Source: Actinocorallia herbida
GTDB taxonomy: Bacteria > Actinomycetota > Actinomycetes > Streptosporangiales > Streptosporangiaceae
Assembly (NCBI RefSeq): GCF_003751225.1
Contig: NZ_RJKE01000001.1
Coordinates: 8,804,001-8,868,000, forward strand
Direction: 5' to 3'
DNA length: 64,000 bases
Positions 50,505 through 58,664 of the stretch are shown in pieces. Position numbers and translations under genes: made by a program. Every line of letters begins with the position of its first letter. Within the stretch, counting starts at the first letter, position 1. The notes below the pieces were generated by a model, which was not told the origin of the DNA, ran no database searches, and saw only the letters and a program-made list of their open reading frames with translations.

Positions 50505-51175
50505 GCGTTGATCAGGCCCTTGACGATCGAGGTGAAGAAGCCGAGCCCGTCGGTGGTCGGGCCGGTCAGGGACTCCACGGCGTGCTCGGGATGCGGCATC
50601 AGCCCGACGACGTTGCCCGCCTCGTTGGTGACGCCGGCGATGTCGTTCAGGGAGCCGTTGGGGTTGACGTCCACGTAGCGGGCGATCACCCGGCCCTCGG
50701 CCTCCAGTTCGGCGACGGTCTCCGCGGAGGCGGTGAACCTTCCGTCCATGTTCTTCAGCGGGACCACGATCTCCTGGCCCTTGGCGAACTCGGACGTCCA
50801 GGAGGTCTCGGCGTTCTCTATCCGCAGCCGCTGGTCGCGGCACACGAAGTGGCCGCCCGCGTTCGGCATCAGCGCCCCCGGCAGCAGGTGCGCCTCGGCG
50901 AGGACCTGGAAGCCGTTGCAGATGCCGAGCACCGGAAGTCCCGCCTGCGCGGCCGGGATCAACTCCGCCATCAGCGGAGCGAAGCGGGCGATGGCGCCCG
51001 CGCGCAGGTAGTCGCCGTAGGAGAACCCGCCCGGCAGCACGACCGCGTCCACGCCCTCCAGGGACGTGGATGCGTGCCACAGTGCTACGGGTTCACCCCC
51101 GGCGATGCGTACGGCGCGCTGCGCGTCCCGGTCGTCGAGCGATCCGGGAAAAGTGATGACGCCCACCCGGGCCAT
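50501..51175 (-). CDS. purQ: Phosphoribosylformylglycinamidine synthase glutaminase subunit PurQ
   Basis: Glutaminase subunit that supplies ammonia to PurL; 224 residues. The class I amidotransferase triad is present: the Cys in [10 protein letters not shown] and the His/Glu in MPHPEHAVE, with [17 protein letters not shown] at the start and [21 protein letters not shown] 51175 has GGAG five bases upstream; GTG 51181 is possible. It is coupled to purL and preceded by an anti-sigma-type gene rather than directly by purS. Confidence 0.96.
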   Translation of the reverse strand: MARVGVITFPGSLDDRDAQRAVRIAGGEPVALWHASTSLEGVDAVVLPGGFSYGDYLRAGAIARFAPLMAELIPAAQAGLPVLGICNGFQVLAEAHLLPGALMPNAGGHFVCRDQRLRIENAETSWTSEFAKGQEIVVPLKNMDGRFTASAETVAELEAEGRVIARYVDVNPNGSLNDIAGVTNEAGNVVGLMPHPEHAVESLTGPTTDGLGFFTSIVKGLINA

Positions 51176-51234
51176 CTGCACTCCATTGGGTGTCCGCGGC
51201 CGCCCAGGTCAGGGCCTGCCGTCTCACGCCCAAT

Positions 51235-51666
51235 TTACCGGGCGCTGTGGACCAGTTCGGATTCGAGGCGGCGCATGAGTGCCTCGTCATGCCAGGTCAG
51301 CCGTTTGCGCATGGCCACGCGGACGCCGTCGGGCCGCGCGTCGAGGGTCAGGTCGTCGACGAGGGCGCGCATGATGTTCATGCCCCGCCCTGATTCGGCG
51401 AGTTCCCCCGTCTCCGCCGGACGCCGCATCCCGGTGCCGTGATCGGTGATCCACAGCACGCAGTTCTCGTCGTCGATGGTGCCGTCCACCTCGTACTCGA
51501 CGGTCGTGGAATGCCGCACCACATTGGTGCACGCCTCCGACGCGGCGACCAGTATGTCGTCGATGCAGTCCTCGGACACCCCAAGCCCGCGCAGCGCGTC
51601 ACCGAGCACGCGACGGATGACGGGAACACTCATCGCCTCTCGTGGCAATGCGAGTGAGAACTTCAT
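51235..51666 (-). CDS. HATPase_c anti-sigma-factor-like serine kinase inside the pur block
   Basis: 143 residues, a single GHKL ATPase domain of the RsbW/SpoIIAB type found in actinobacteria. N-box ILVAASEACTNVVRHS, G1 box ITDHGTGM and G2 region ESGRGMNIMRALVDDL are visible. Such proteins bind sigma factors or phosphorylate anti-sigma antagonists, controlling stress or developmental genes. No sigma factor or antagonist gene is adjacent. ATG 51666 is preferred; the frame start GTG 51708 would add a TTA codon, rare in such genomes. It lies between purS and purQ on the same strand, 60 bases before purQ. Confidence 0.8.
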   Translation of the reverse strand: MKFSLALPREAMSVPVIRRVLGDALRGLGVSEDCIDDILVAASEACTNVVRHSTTVEYEVDGTIDDENCVLWITDHGTGMRRPAETGELAESGRGMNIMRALVDDLTLDARPDGVRVAMRKRLTWHDEALMRRLESELVHSAR

Positions 51667-51761
51667 GTCCACCAGGCCCACCTCGGAAAACTCGGACGAA
51701 GCTAACACTTCCCCGCGCCCTCTGGTGTAATCGCGACCATGGTGATTCTTTGATTTAGGTA

Positions 51762-51778
51762 TTGTTGGAACGGAACAA
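51762..51778. promoter_or_regulatory. Inverted repeat TTGTT-GGAACGG-AACAA in AT-rich gap
   Basis: A 5+7+5 inverted repeat containing a tandem GGAAC/GGAAC, in the AT-rich 145-base gap between purS and the anti-sigma-type gene. It suggests the anti-sigma gene, and perhaps purQL, has its own controlled promoter here. Confidence 0.4.
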
Positions 51779-51811
51779 CGCCTTGTGACGCACTTGACGT
51801 TCGTTCTGCGT

Positions 51812-52054
51812 TTATTCCGCGTGCACTTCGAAGTTCTCGATCACCGGGTTCGCGAGCAGCGTTTCGGCGATCTTGCGGACCCGCTCCAGGGCGGCCTCGT
51901 CGACCGGGCCGTCGACCTCGATCTCGAACCGCTTGCCCTGCCGGACCGCGGCGACGCCCTCGAAGCCGAGCTGCGGGAGCTTGCGCGCGATGGCCTGGCC
52001 CTGCGGGTCCAGGATCTCCGGCTTGAGCATGACGTCGACGACCACTCGGGCCAC
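51812..52054 (-). CDS. purS: Phosphoribosylformylglycinamidine synthase subunit PurS
   Basis: 80-residue PurS, the small dimeric subunit that bridges PurQ and PurL. ARVVVDVMLKPEILDPQGQA, LGFEGVAAVRQGKRFEIEVD and LLANPVIENFEV are typical. GTG 52054 follows GGGGGGA. It heads the leftward purS / anti-sigma / purQ / purL block and is divergent from the beta-helix membrane protein gene. Confidence 0.95.
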   Translation of the reverse strand: MARVVVDVMLKPEILDPQGQAIARKLPQLGFEGVAAVRQGKRFEIEVDGPVDEAALERVRKIAETLLANPVIENFEVHAE

Positions 52055-52176
52055 TTGTGGTTCCCCCCTCGCACGGGCGCCGTGCCCGCACCTGATCCGT
52101 AGCTTTGGTATTCATGCGGTTGGACCGCACCGAAAAGCGTACGGCACCCCCACCGCACTGCCCCCCAGGAGCCTCC

Positions 52177-53787
52177 TTGGACCTCTCGGACCTCACCCCC
52201 GCGGAACGCCGCGTCTGGGAAGCCTTCGCCACGGGAGAGCCCGTGGACCTGTCGTCCAGCGGCCTTGAGCCCACCGAGCAGGCGGGCCAGTGGGGGCCGC
52301 ACCGGCGGGTCAGGGCCGAGGTCATCGTGGCGCTTCTCACCGGAGCGCGGGAGGCGGAGCCGGGCCGGGTGCCCGCGGTGCGCCTCAGCGGCGCCTACAT
52401 CACCGACCTGCTCGACCTCGGCCACGCGCAGGTGAACGTCCCGCTGTCCCTGACGGCGTGCGCGTTCGCCGAGCCGCCGCGGCTGTACTGGGCGCAGACG
52501 CAGTCGATCCACCTGATCCAGTGCCGGCTGCCCGGCCTGATCGCCTCGGGCACCCGCGTGGACGGGCACCTGTGGCTGGAAGGCAGCGTCTTCCAGGGCG
52601 GCCTCTGGCTGGACGGGGCGCACATCAGCGGCATCCTCAACCTGAGCGGCGTCCAGCTCCCCGTGCCCGGCGGCGACGCCCTGCTCGGAGACAGGCTCCA
52701 GGTGGAGGCCAACGTCTACTGCGACCGGGGGTTCCGCGCCGAGGGCGAGGTCCGGCTGCCGGGCGCACGCATCGGCGGCCAGCTCATCTTCCGTGACGCG
52801 ACGCTGCGCAATCCCGGCCGTCCCGCCCTGTACGCGTCCCGCCTGGACGTTGCGGCGAACGTCTTCTGCGACGAAGGGTTCGTGGCGGAAGGCGAGGTCC
52901 GGCTCCGCGGCGCCCGCATCGGCGGCTACCTGTCGCTGGTGGGCGCCCGGATCACCAACGCCGGAAGGGCGCTCAACGCCGACGACCTCAACGTCGACAC
53001 CGACGTCTACTGCTCCGACGACTTCACGTGCATCGGCGAGGCGAGCTTCGCGGGGGCCAAGATCGGCGGCCAGCTCAGCTTCAAGGGCGCCCGGCTGGCC
53101 AACCCCGACAAGGTCGCCCTGAGCGTCCAGCGGCTGTCGGCCGAGGAACTCCTGCTGCGGCCCGCCGTACCCGTCGACGGGGTCGTGGACCTCTCCTACG
53201 CCCGGATAGGCGTCCTCCGGGACGACTCCATGACCTGGGCGAACTCGCTCCAGCTCGACGGACTCGCCTACGAGACCCTCGACCCGCCGCTCAACGCCAA
53301 GGCCCGGCTCAACTGGATCCGCAGGGACCGGGACGGCTACCAGCCGCAGCCCTACGAGCGTCTGGCCGCCACCTACAAGACGCTCGGCCTGGACGCCGAG
53401 GGCAGGTCGGTCCAGCTCGCCAAGCAGCGGGACCGGCGCAAGACCCAGTCGGTGCTGCACCGCATGTTCGGCTACCTCCAGGACATCCTGGTCGGCTACG
53501 GGTACCGGCCCTTTCGCGCGCTCGCCTGGCTCGGCGCCCTCCTGGCCGCCGGAACCGTGATGTTCAGCCTGAAGCGCCCCGAAGAACTCGACCCAGACCA
53601 GAACCCCCACTTCAACGCGTTCTTCTACACTCTCGACCTCCTCCTCCCCCTGGGCTCCCTGGGCCAGGAGGCCCTCTTCTCCCCCGAGGGACCCTCCCAG
53701 TGGGTGGCGAACGTCCTGGTCGCCGCAGGGCTGGTCCTCGGCCTCACCGTCGCCGCAGGCGCCACCCGGGCCTTGTCCCGCGAGTGA
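52177..53787 (+). CDS. Beta-helix-like membrane-associated protein (membrane-associated oxidoreductase family name), first copy
   Basis: 536 residues. An N-terminal alpha/beta cap (LTPAERRVWEAFATGEPVDL, then VPAVRLSGAYITDLLDLGHA) leads to a series of about 20-residue repeats (GEVRLPGARIGGQLIFRDAT, GEVRLRGARIGGYLSLVGAR, GEASFAGAKIGGQLSFKGAR) that should stack as a right-handed beta-helix like pentapeptide or bactofilin proteins. Two C-terminal spans (about 450-470 and 508-530) anchor it. The databases' name, membrane-associated oxidoreductase, is not supported by any cofactor motif seen here. TTG 52177 has AGGAG at the right distance; ATG 52114 is a longer option. A paralogue lies at 63429. 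Confidence 0.78.
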   Translation: MDLSDLTPAERRVWEAFATGEPVDLSSSGLEPTEQAGQWGPHRRVRAEVIVALLTGAREAEPGRVPAVRLSGAYITDLLDLGHAQVNVPLSLTACAFAEPPRLYWAQTQSIHLIQCRLPGLIASGTRVDGHLWLEGSVFQGGLWLDGAHISGILNLSGVQLPVPGGDALLGDRLQVEANVYCDRGFRAEGEVRLPGARIGGQLIFRDATLRNPGRPALYASRLDVAANVFCDEGFVAEGEVRLRGARIGGYLSLVGARITNAGRALNADDLNVDTDVYCSDDFTCIGEASFAGAKIGGQLSFKGARLANPDKVALSVQRLSAEELLLRPAVPVDGVVDLSYARIGVLRDDSMTWANSLQLDGLAYETLDPPLNAKARLNWIRRDRDGYQPQPYERLAATYKTLGLDAEGRSVQLAKQRDRRKTQSVLHRMFGYLQDILVGYGYRPFRALAWLGALLAAGTVMFSLKRPEELDPDQNPHFNAFFYTLDLLLPLGSLGQEALFSPEGPSQWVANVLVAAGLVLGLTVAAGATRALSRE

Positions 53788-53823
53788 GCCGAGAGCGGGC
53801 CGCCTACCCGCGTGGCCCTACGC

Positions 53824-53849
53824 GAGCCGGCCGGGCACCGGGCCGGCTC
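53824..53849. terminator. Hairpin between convergent beta-helix protein and E2 genes
   Basis: GAGCCGGCC (53824-53832) pairs with GGCCGGCTC (53841-53849) across an eight-base loop and touches the E2 stop codon. Confidence 0.68.
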
Positions 53850-55365
53850 ATGAGCCCGCCAGGAGGCGGAACGGGTCCTCCAGGAGGGCGCCCACCTCGC
53901 GGAGGACCGCCGAGCCCGTCGCGCCGTCCAGGACGCGGTGGTCGAAGGAGAGCGCGAGGGTGGCGACCTTGCGCGGCTTGACCTTGCCCTTGTGCACCCA
54001 AGGGGTGTCCCGGATGGCGCCCACGGCGAGGATGGCGGTCTCGCCCGGGGTGAGGATCGGGGTGCCCGCGTCCACGCCGAAGACGCCGACGTTGGTGAGC
54101 GTGACCGTCCCGCCCGCGAGGTCCTCGGGCGTCGCCTTGCCCGCGCGCGAGCGCGCGGCGAGGTCCGCGAGCGCCGCGGCCAGGTCGGGCAGCGGCAGCG
54201 TGTCGGCCCCCTTGACGTTCGGCACGAGCAGGCCCCGGTCGGTGGCGACCGCGATCCCGAGGTTCACGTGCTCCGGCACCACGATCTCGGCGCCGTGGCC
54301 GTCCTCCGTCCAAGCGGCGTTGGCGAGGGGATGCCTGCGCAGCGACACCAGGAGCGCGCGGGCCACGAGCAGCATCGGACTGAAATGGATCTCGCCGAAC
54401 TCCGGAAGATCGCGCAGCTTCTCGACCGTCCGCACCGTCCGCGTGACGTCCACCTGGAGGAACTCGGTGACGTGCGGGGCCGTGAAGGCCGAGGAGACCA
54501 TGGCCGCGGCCATCGCCTTGCGCACCCCCTTCACGGGGATGCGCGCCCCTCCAGCGGCCTCCGGCGCCTCCACGGGTACGACGGGGGCGGTCGGGGGTGC
54601 GGGGGCGGCAGGGGCCTCCTCGCGGACGGGCGCGGGCACCGGGGCGGACGCGGCGGCCCGCACGTCGTCGCGGGTCACCGAGCCGTGCGGGCCGGTGCCG
54701 TCGACCGTCGCGAGGTCCACGCCGAGGTCCTTCGCGAGCTTGCGCACCGGCGGCTTGGCCAGTGCGCGGCCCGTGGCCGCCTCCGCGCGGCCGAGCCGCA
54801 CGGCCAGCGCCTCGCCCTGTCCTCCCGAACCCTGTTGTCCTCCCGAACCCTGTCCTGCCGAGCCCTGCCCTCCCGAGCCCCGGCCTCCCGCGTCCTGGCC
54901 GCTCGCGTAGGCGGCGGGTTCGCCCGGGCGCGGCGCGGCGGGCCGCGCGGAACCGCCCCCGGGCCGTCCGGAGGCGGGTCCGTTCTTGCGCGGCCGCCGC
55001 TGCGTCGCGCCCGGTTTCACCCCGTACCCCACGAGCACGGGCGTCCGCGCGGGCGGCGCCTGGCCCGTCGCGGGCCCGGCCTCGGCGGGCGGGCTCTGCG
55101 CGGGCGGGCCCGCCGGCGGCTCGGCCCCGGCCTCCTCTATCCCGATGATCGGCACCCCGACGTCGACGGTCTGGCCCTCCTCGGCAAGCAACTCCCGGAC
55201 GACTCCGGCGAACGGGGACGGAAGCTCGACGATCGCCTTTGCCGTCTCGATCTCCACGATGGTCTGGTTGACCTCGACCCTGTCGCCCGGCGCGACGTGC
55301 CAGCGGACGATGTCCGCCTCGGTCAGGCCCTCTCCCACGTCGGGCAGGTTGAAGTACTTCACCAT
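53848..55365 (-). CDS. 2-oxoacid dehydrogenase E2, dihydrolipoamide acyltransferase
   Basis: Core acyltransferase of a branched-chain 2-oxoacid or pyruvate dehydrogenase complex; 505 residues. One lipoyl domain (1-80) with Lys43 in EIETAKAIVE, a Pro-rich then Gly/Gln/Ser-rich flexible linker (including repeated GGQGS units), a peripheral subunit-binding domain (PPVRKLAKDLGVDLATVDGT), and a C-terminal catalytic domain ending SFDHRVLDGATGS with the active-site His and Asp. ATG 55365 overlaps the E1beta stop. The E3 gene is not in this window. Confidence 0.92.
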   Translation of the reverse strand: MVKYFNLPDVGEGLTEADIVRWHVAPGDRVEVNQTIVEIETAKAIVELPSPFAGVVRELLAEEGQTVDVGVPIIGIEEAGAEPPAGPPAQSPPAEAGPATGQAPPARTPVLVGYGVKPGATQRRPRKNGPASGRPGGGSARPAAPRPGEPAAYASGQDAGGRGSGGQGSAGQGSGGQQGSGGQGEALAVRLGRAEAATGRALAKPPVRKLAKDLGVDLATVDGTGPHGSVTRDDVRAAASAPVPAPVREEAPAAPAPPTAPVVPVEAPEAAGGARIPVKGVRKAMAAAMVSSAFTAPHVTEFLQVDVTRTVRTVEKLRDLPEFGEIHFSPMLLVARALLVSLRRHPLANAAWTEDGHGAEIVVPEHVNLGIAVATDRGLLVPNVKGADTLPLPDLAAALADLAARSRAGKATPEDLAGGTVTLTNVGVFGVDAGTPILTPGETAILAVGAIRDTPWVHKGKVKPRKVATLALSFDHRVLDGATGSAVLREVGALLEDPFRLLAGS

Positions 55366-56369
55366 GCGCACGTCCGATCCACCGCGTCGAGAATCCGATC
55401 GAGGTCGGGGAGGTAGTGGTCCTCCAGCCGGGAGGCCGGATAAGGCGTCGCGAAGCCGCCGACGCGAAGGACCGGCGCTTCCAGGTGGTAGAAGCAGGAC
55501 TCCGTGACGCGCGCCGCGATCTCCCCGCCAAGGCCGCCGAAGACGGGCGCCTCATGGACGACCACGCATCTTCCGGTCTTGCGCACCGACGCGAAGAGCG
55601 TCTCGGTGTCCAGCGGCGAAAGGGAGCGCAGGTCCACGACCTCCAAAGACCGCTCGTCGGCTTCCGCGGCCTCCAGACAGGTCTTCACCATCGGCCCGTA
55701 CGCCAGCAGCGTCGCGTCCGTACCTTCCCTGACGACCCGGGCATCGCCCATCGGAGCCGCCGGAACCTCGGGATCGACCACCGCCTTGTCCCAGTACCTC
55801 CGCTTCGGCTCAAAGAAGATCACCGGGTCCGGACAGGCGATCGCCTGCTGGATCATCCAGTAGGCGTCGACCGGATTCGCGCACGCCACCACGCGCAGGC
55901 CCGCGGTGTGCGCGAAATAGGCCTCGGGCGACTCGCTGTGGTGCTCGACCGCGCCGATCCCTCCCCCGCACGGGATGCGCACCACGACGGGCAGCTCGAC
56001 CTTGCCGAGGGAGCGCAGCCGCATCTTGGCGAGCTGGGTGATGATCTGGTCGGCCGCGGGGAAGACGAACCCGTCGAACTGGATCTCGCAGACCGGCCGG
56101 TACCCGCGCAGGGCCATGCCGATGGCCGTCCCGACGATCCCGGACTCGGCGAGGGGCGTGTCGATCACCCTTCCCTCGCCGAAATCCCGTTGGAGGCCGT
56201 CCGTTATGCGGAAGACCCCTCCGAGCTTGCCTATGTCCTCGCCCATCAGGACGACTTTGGCGTCGTCCTCCATGGCCCGCCGCAGCCCCGCGTTCAACGC
56301 CTTGGCCATCGTCAGCGTCTGTGTCCCGGCCTCTCGGGCCTGTGTCTGCGGTGCCGTTACCTCAGTCAT
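55359..56369 (-). CDS. 2-oxoacid dehydrogenase E1 beta subunit
   Basis: 336 residues; with E1alpha it binds thiamine diphosphate and decarboxylates the 2-oxoacid. TMAKALNAGLRRAMEDDAKV, VVLMGEDIGKLGGVFRITDG, TPLAESGIVGTAIGMALRGY, FDGFVFPAADQIITQLAKMR and EAPVFGGLGGEIAARV are strongly conserved in BCKDH/PDH E1beta. It overlaps E1alpha by eight bases upstream and E2 by seven downstream, so all three are coupled. Confidence 0.95.
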   Translation of the reverse strand: MTEVTAPQTQAREAGTQTLTMAKALNAGLRRAMEDDAKVVLMGEDIGKLGGVFRITDGLQRDFGEGRVIDTPLAESGIVGTAIGMALRGYRPVCEIQFDGFVFPAADQIITQLAKMRLRSLGKVELPVVVRIPCGGGIGAVEHHSESPEAYFAHTAGLRVVACANPVDAYWMIQQAIACPDPVIFFEPKRRYWDKAVVDPEVPAAPMGDARVVREGTDATLLAYGPMVKTCLEAAEADERSLEVVDLRSLSPLDTETLFASVRKTGRCVVVHEAPVFGGLGGEIAARVTESCFYHLEAPVLRVGGFATPYPASRLEDHYLPDLDRILDAVDRTCAW

Positions 56370-57477
56370 GGAAACCCGCCAGGTAGGTCTCGTAAGCCGC
56401 CTGCTCTTCTTCCAGCAGCCTGTGCGGGGCCGCGTAGACATGCTGGAAGATCGCCTGGGGCGGCGGATCGGGCAGGGCGAGGCAGGCGGCGCGCAACTCC
56501 ACGACGGCCTCGGCCACCTGGGCCTCGACCTCCTCGAAGAACGCCGCGTTGGCCAGGCCCGTCCGCGAAAGGTAGGCCTTCACCCGGGCGATGGGGTCCT
56601 TCAGCTTCCAGGCCTCCAGCTCGTCGGAGTGCCGGTAGCGGGTGGGGTCGTCGGTGGTGGTGTGCGCGCCCATCCGGTAGGTGAACGCCTCGATCAGCGA
56701 GGGGCCTTCGCCCGTCCGGGCACGGTCCAAGGCGCGGCGGGTGACGGCGAGGCAGGCCAGGACGTCGTTGCCGTCCACCCGCACGCCAGGGAAGCCGAAC
56801 CCCTGAGCGCGCCGGTAGAGGGGGATCCGCGTCTGCCGCTCCAGAGGCTCGGAGATCGCCCACTGGTTGTTCTGGCAGAAGAACACGAGCGGCGCGTTGT
56901 AGACCGCCGCCCAGACGAAGGACTCGTTGACGTCGCCCTGCGAGGTGGCCCCGTCCCCGAAGTACGCGAGGGCCGCGTCGCCGATGGCCGTCTCGCCCTT
57001 CTCGGCGATCGCGTGGGCGTCGCGCTGGATGCCCATCGCGTAGCCGGTGGCGTGCAGGGTCTGGCTGCCGATGACGATCGTGTAGAGGTGGAAACCGAAC
57101 TCCTTCGGGTCCCACCCGGCGTGGTTGACGCCGCGGAACAGCTTGAGGATGTCCAGCCAGGGCAGCCCTCGGCAGTACGCGACCCCGTGTTCGCGATAGG
57201 TGGGGAACACCATGTCCGCGGCACCCAGCGCACGGCCCGATCCGATCTGCGCGGCCTCCTGGCCGAGGAGCGAGGGCCACAGGCCCAGCTCGCCCCGCCG
57301 GGTCAGCGCGACGGACTCGAGGTCGAGGGCCCGCACGATCACCAGGTCCCGATACAGCTCGCGCAGCTGCTGGTCGGAAAGGTTCAAGGGGTAATCGGGA
57401 TGTTCCAGCCGCTCGCCTTCGGGGGTCAGGAGCTGGACGAGTTCGGCGTCCCGGGCGGTGTGCGCGTCTACTGTCAC
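56362..57477 (-). CDS. 2-oxoacid dehydrogenase E1 alpha subunit (BCKDH/PDH type)
   Basis: 371 residues. The thiamine-diphosphate motif is AYFGDGATSQGDVNESFVWA ending in FFCQNN, with FPTYREHGVAYCRG and the MGAHTTTDDPTRYR loop. Two choices remain: branched-chain 2-oxoacid dehydrogenase or pyruvate dehydrogenase. Presence of valine dehydrogenase in the window slightly favours the former, where products would prime branched fatty acids. The GTG start follows AAGGAAGGAGG. First gene of the leftward E1alpha-E1beta-E2 operon. Confidence 0.94.
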   Translation of the reverse strand: MTVDAHTARDAELVQLLTPEGERLEHPDYPLNLSDQQLRELYRDLVIVRALDLESVALTRRGELGLWPSLLGQEAAQIGSGRALGAADMVFPTYREHGVAYCRGLPWLDILKLFRGVNHAGWDPKEFGFHLYTIVIGSQTLHATGYAMGIQRDAHAIAEKGETAIGDAALAYFGDGATSQGDVNESFVWAAVYNAPLVFFCQNNQWAISEPLERQTRIPLYRRAQGFGFPGVRVDGNDVLACLAVTRRALDRARTGEGPSLIEAFTYRMGAHTTTDDPTRYRHSDELEAWKLKDPIARVKAYLSRTGLANAAFFEEVEAQVAEAVVELRAACLALPDPPPQAIFQHVYAAPHRLLEEEQAAYETYLAGFHD

Positions 57478-57514
57478 GGCCGCCTCCTTCCTTGAAGGAG
57501 ACCTACCCGCCCGA

Positions 57515-57539
57515 CCCCGTCTCAGTCCTTGAGACGGGG
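57515..57539. terminator. Hairpin upstream of E1alpha, downstream of the DUF6458-like gene
   Basis: CCCCGTCTCA (57515-57524) pairs with TGAGACGGGG (57530-57539) across a five-base loop, 20 bases after the stop of the leftward small membrane protein gene. It probably ends that transcript. Confidence 0.68.
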
Positions 57540-57558
57540 CGGCGCACGGGGTTTTTCC

Positions 57559-57858
57559 TCAGTCGTCGCCGTCGTGGGAGGTGTCCCGTCCCGCGGGCCC
57601 GTTCACCCTCCTCGGTCCGTCACTTCCGAGCTGCCGCGCGAACACGAACTGCAACAGGAAGGAGACGATCCCGACGATCATCAGGATCACCCCGATCGCG
57701 TTCAGGTCCACCGGCCCCAGGTCCGCGTTCACCGCGAACTTCAAAATTGCGCCAAGCGTGATGATGAAGATCGCAACACCAAAACCCACCGGCCGGACCC
57801 CTCTCGCGCGAACATCCGCCTTCGGTAAAGCCTCTGTACCCACCCTCACAAGATCCAT
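57559..57858 (-). CDS. Small two-span membrane protein (DUF6458-like)
   Basis: 99 residues. The segment VGFGVAIFIITLGAILKFAV, then DLNAIGVILMIVGIVSFLLQ, gives two spans in the pattern of DUF6458 small actinobacterial membrane proteins. The basic N-terminus and polar tail lie on the same side. ATG 57858 has GGAG five bases upstream. Function unknown. Confidence 0.75.
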   Translation of the reverse strand: MDLVRVGTEALPKADVRARGVRPVGFGVAIFIITLGAILKFAVNADLGPVDLNAIGVILMIVGIVSFLLQFVFARQLGSDGPRRVNGPAGRDTSHDGDD

Positions 57859-57930
57859 GATCGCTCCACCCGTCCAATCTGCGCCACCCGATGACACTTC
57901 GGTCACACCCGGTGCTCCCGCGGACCCGCG

Positions 57931-58563
57931 TCAGTACCCCGCGGCCACGGTGTGGCCGGCCGTCGCGGGGTCTGCGGCGGCGGCGAGGACGGCGCGGGCC
58001 AGGTCGGTCCGGGACAGGCTGAGGCCGCCGCGGACGTTTCGGTCGACGGCGGTCCGATAGGGCTTGGCGGGGCCGTCGGTGAGGCGCGGCGGGCGGACGA
58101 TCGTCCAGTCCAGGCCACTTGCCCTGATCTCCCGCTCGGCGTCCGCGAAGTCGGCGAACGGGCCGGCCAGGAAGCGGCCGACCAGCGGTTTGACGATCCG
58201 GCGGGTCGCGAGACCGTCCCCCGCGTCGACGACGTGGCCGCTCGCGGTGACGAAGACCAGCCTGCGCGTGCCGCCCGCGCGCATCGCCGCGATGATCGAC
58301 CGGGCGGCGGGCCCGCAGACCGCGGCCGACGTCCGGTCGCTCGCCCCGAGCGCGGACAGGACCGCGTCGCGTCCGGCGACCGCGTCCTCGATGGCCGCAG
58401 GGTCCAGCGGGTCGGCCGTCACGACCTCCAGCAGGGGGTGCGCGGCGGTCTCCAGGCGGGCCGGGTCGCGCACCACGGCGGTGACCCGGTGGCCCGCGGC
58501 GAGCGCCGCACGGACGAGATGGCGACCGGTGCGGCCGGTCGCTCCGAACATCGTCAGATCCAT
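57931..58563 (-). CDS. NAD(P)-binding atypical short-chain dehydrogenase-like protein
   Basis: 210 residues, Rossmann fold with MFGATGRTGRHLVRAAL at the N-terminus (the GATGxxG motif), VTAVVRDPARL, LSALGASDRTSAAVC, TRRLVFVTASG and WTIVRPPRLTDGP. It belongs to the NmrA/BVR-B-like group of NAD(P)H-binding proteins, which act as reductases or redox sensors. ATG 58563 has GGAGGG. It is divergent from a TetR gene with a pair of palindromic sites between, so it is very probably controlled by that regulator. Confidence 0.86.
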   Translation of the reverse strand: MDLTMFGATGRTGRHLVRAALAAGHRVTAVVRDPARLETAAHPLLEVVTADPLDPAAIEDAVAGRDAVLSALGASDRTSAAVCGPAARSIIAAMRAGGTRRLVFVTASGHVVDAGDGLATRRIVKPLVGRFLAGPFADFADAEREIRASGLDWTIVRPPRLTDGPAKPYRTAVDRNVRGGLSLSRTDLARAVLAAAADPATAGHTVAAGY

Positions 58564-58583
58564 GTCCGCCCTCCTCAACAGGG

Positions 58584-58625
58584 GCTAGTGAACACTAGCT
58601 TCATCGTGGGCTAGTGTTCGCTAAC
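58584..58625. promoter_or_regulatory. Twin TetR-type operators in the divergent region
   Basis: Site 1, GCTAGTGAACACTAGC (58584-58599), is a 7+2+7 inverted repeat with perfect arms. Site 2, GCTAGTGTTCGCTAAC (58610-58625), is an imperfect copy with centres 26 bases apart. They sit between the NAD(P)-binding gene and the TetR gene and are very likely the binding sites of that TetR protein. Confidence 0.75.
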
Positions 58626-58664
58626 CTGTCAAGGGAGCACGGCGAAGGCGGCGAGGGAGAAGGC

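Noticed and set aside
48225-50678. 817-codon open frame antisense to purL
   Set aside because: Purely a shadow of purL/purQ; no motif and shadow-like amino-acid composition.
58614-58664. Longer GTG start for the TetR gene
   Set aside because: It would place the start codon inside an operator site and has no ribosome-binding site; ATG 58665 has a good one.
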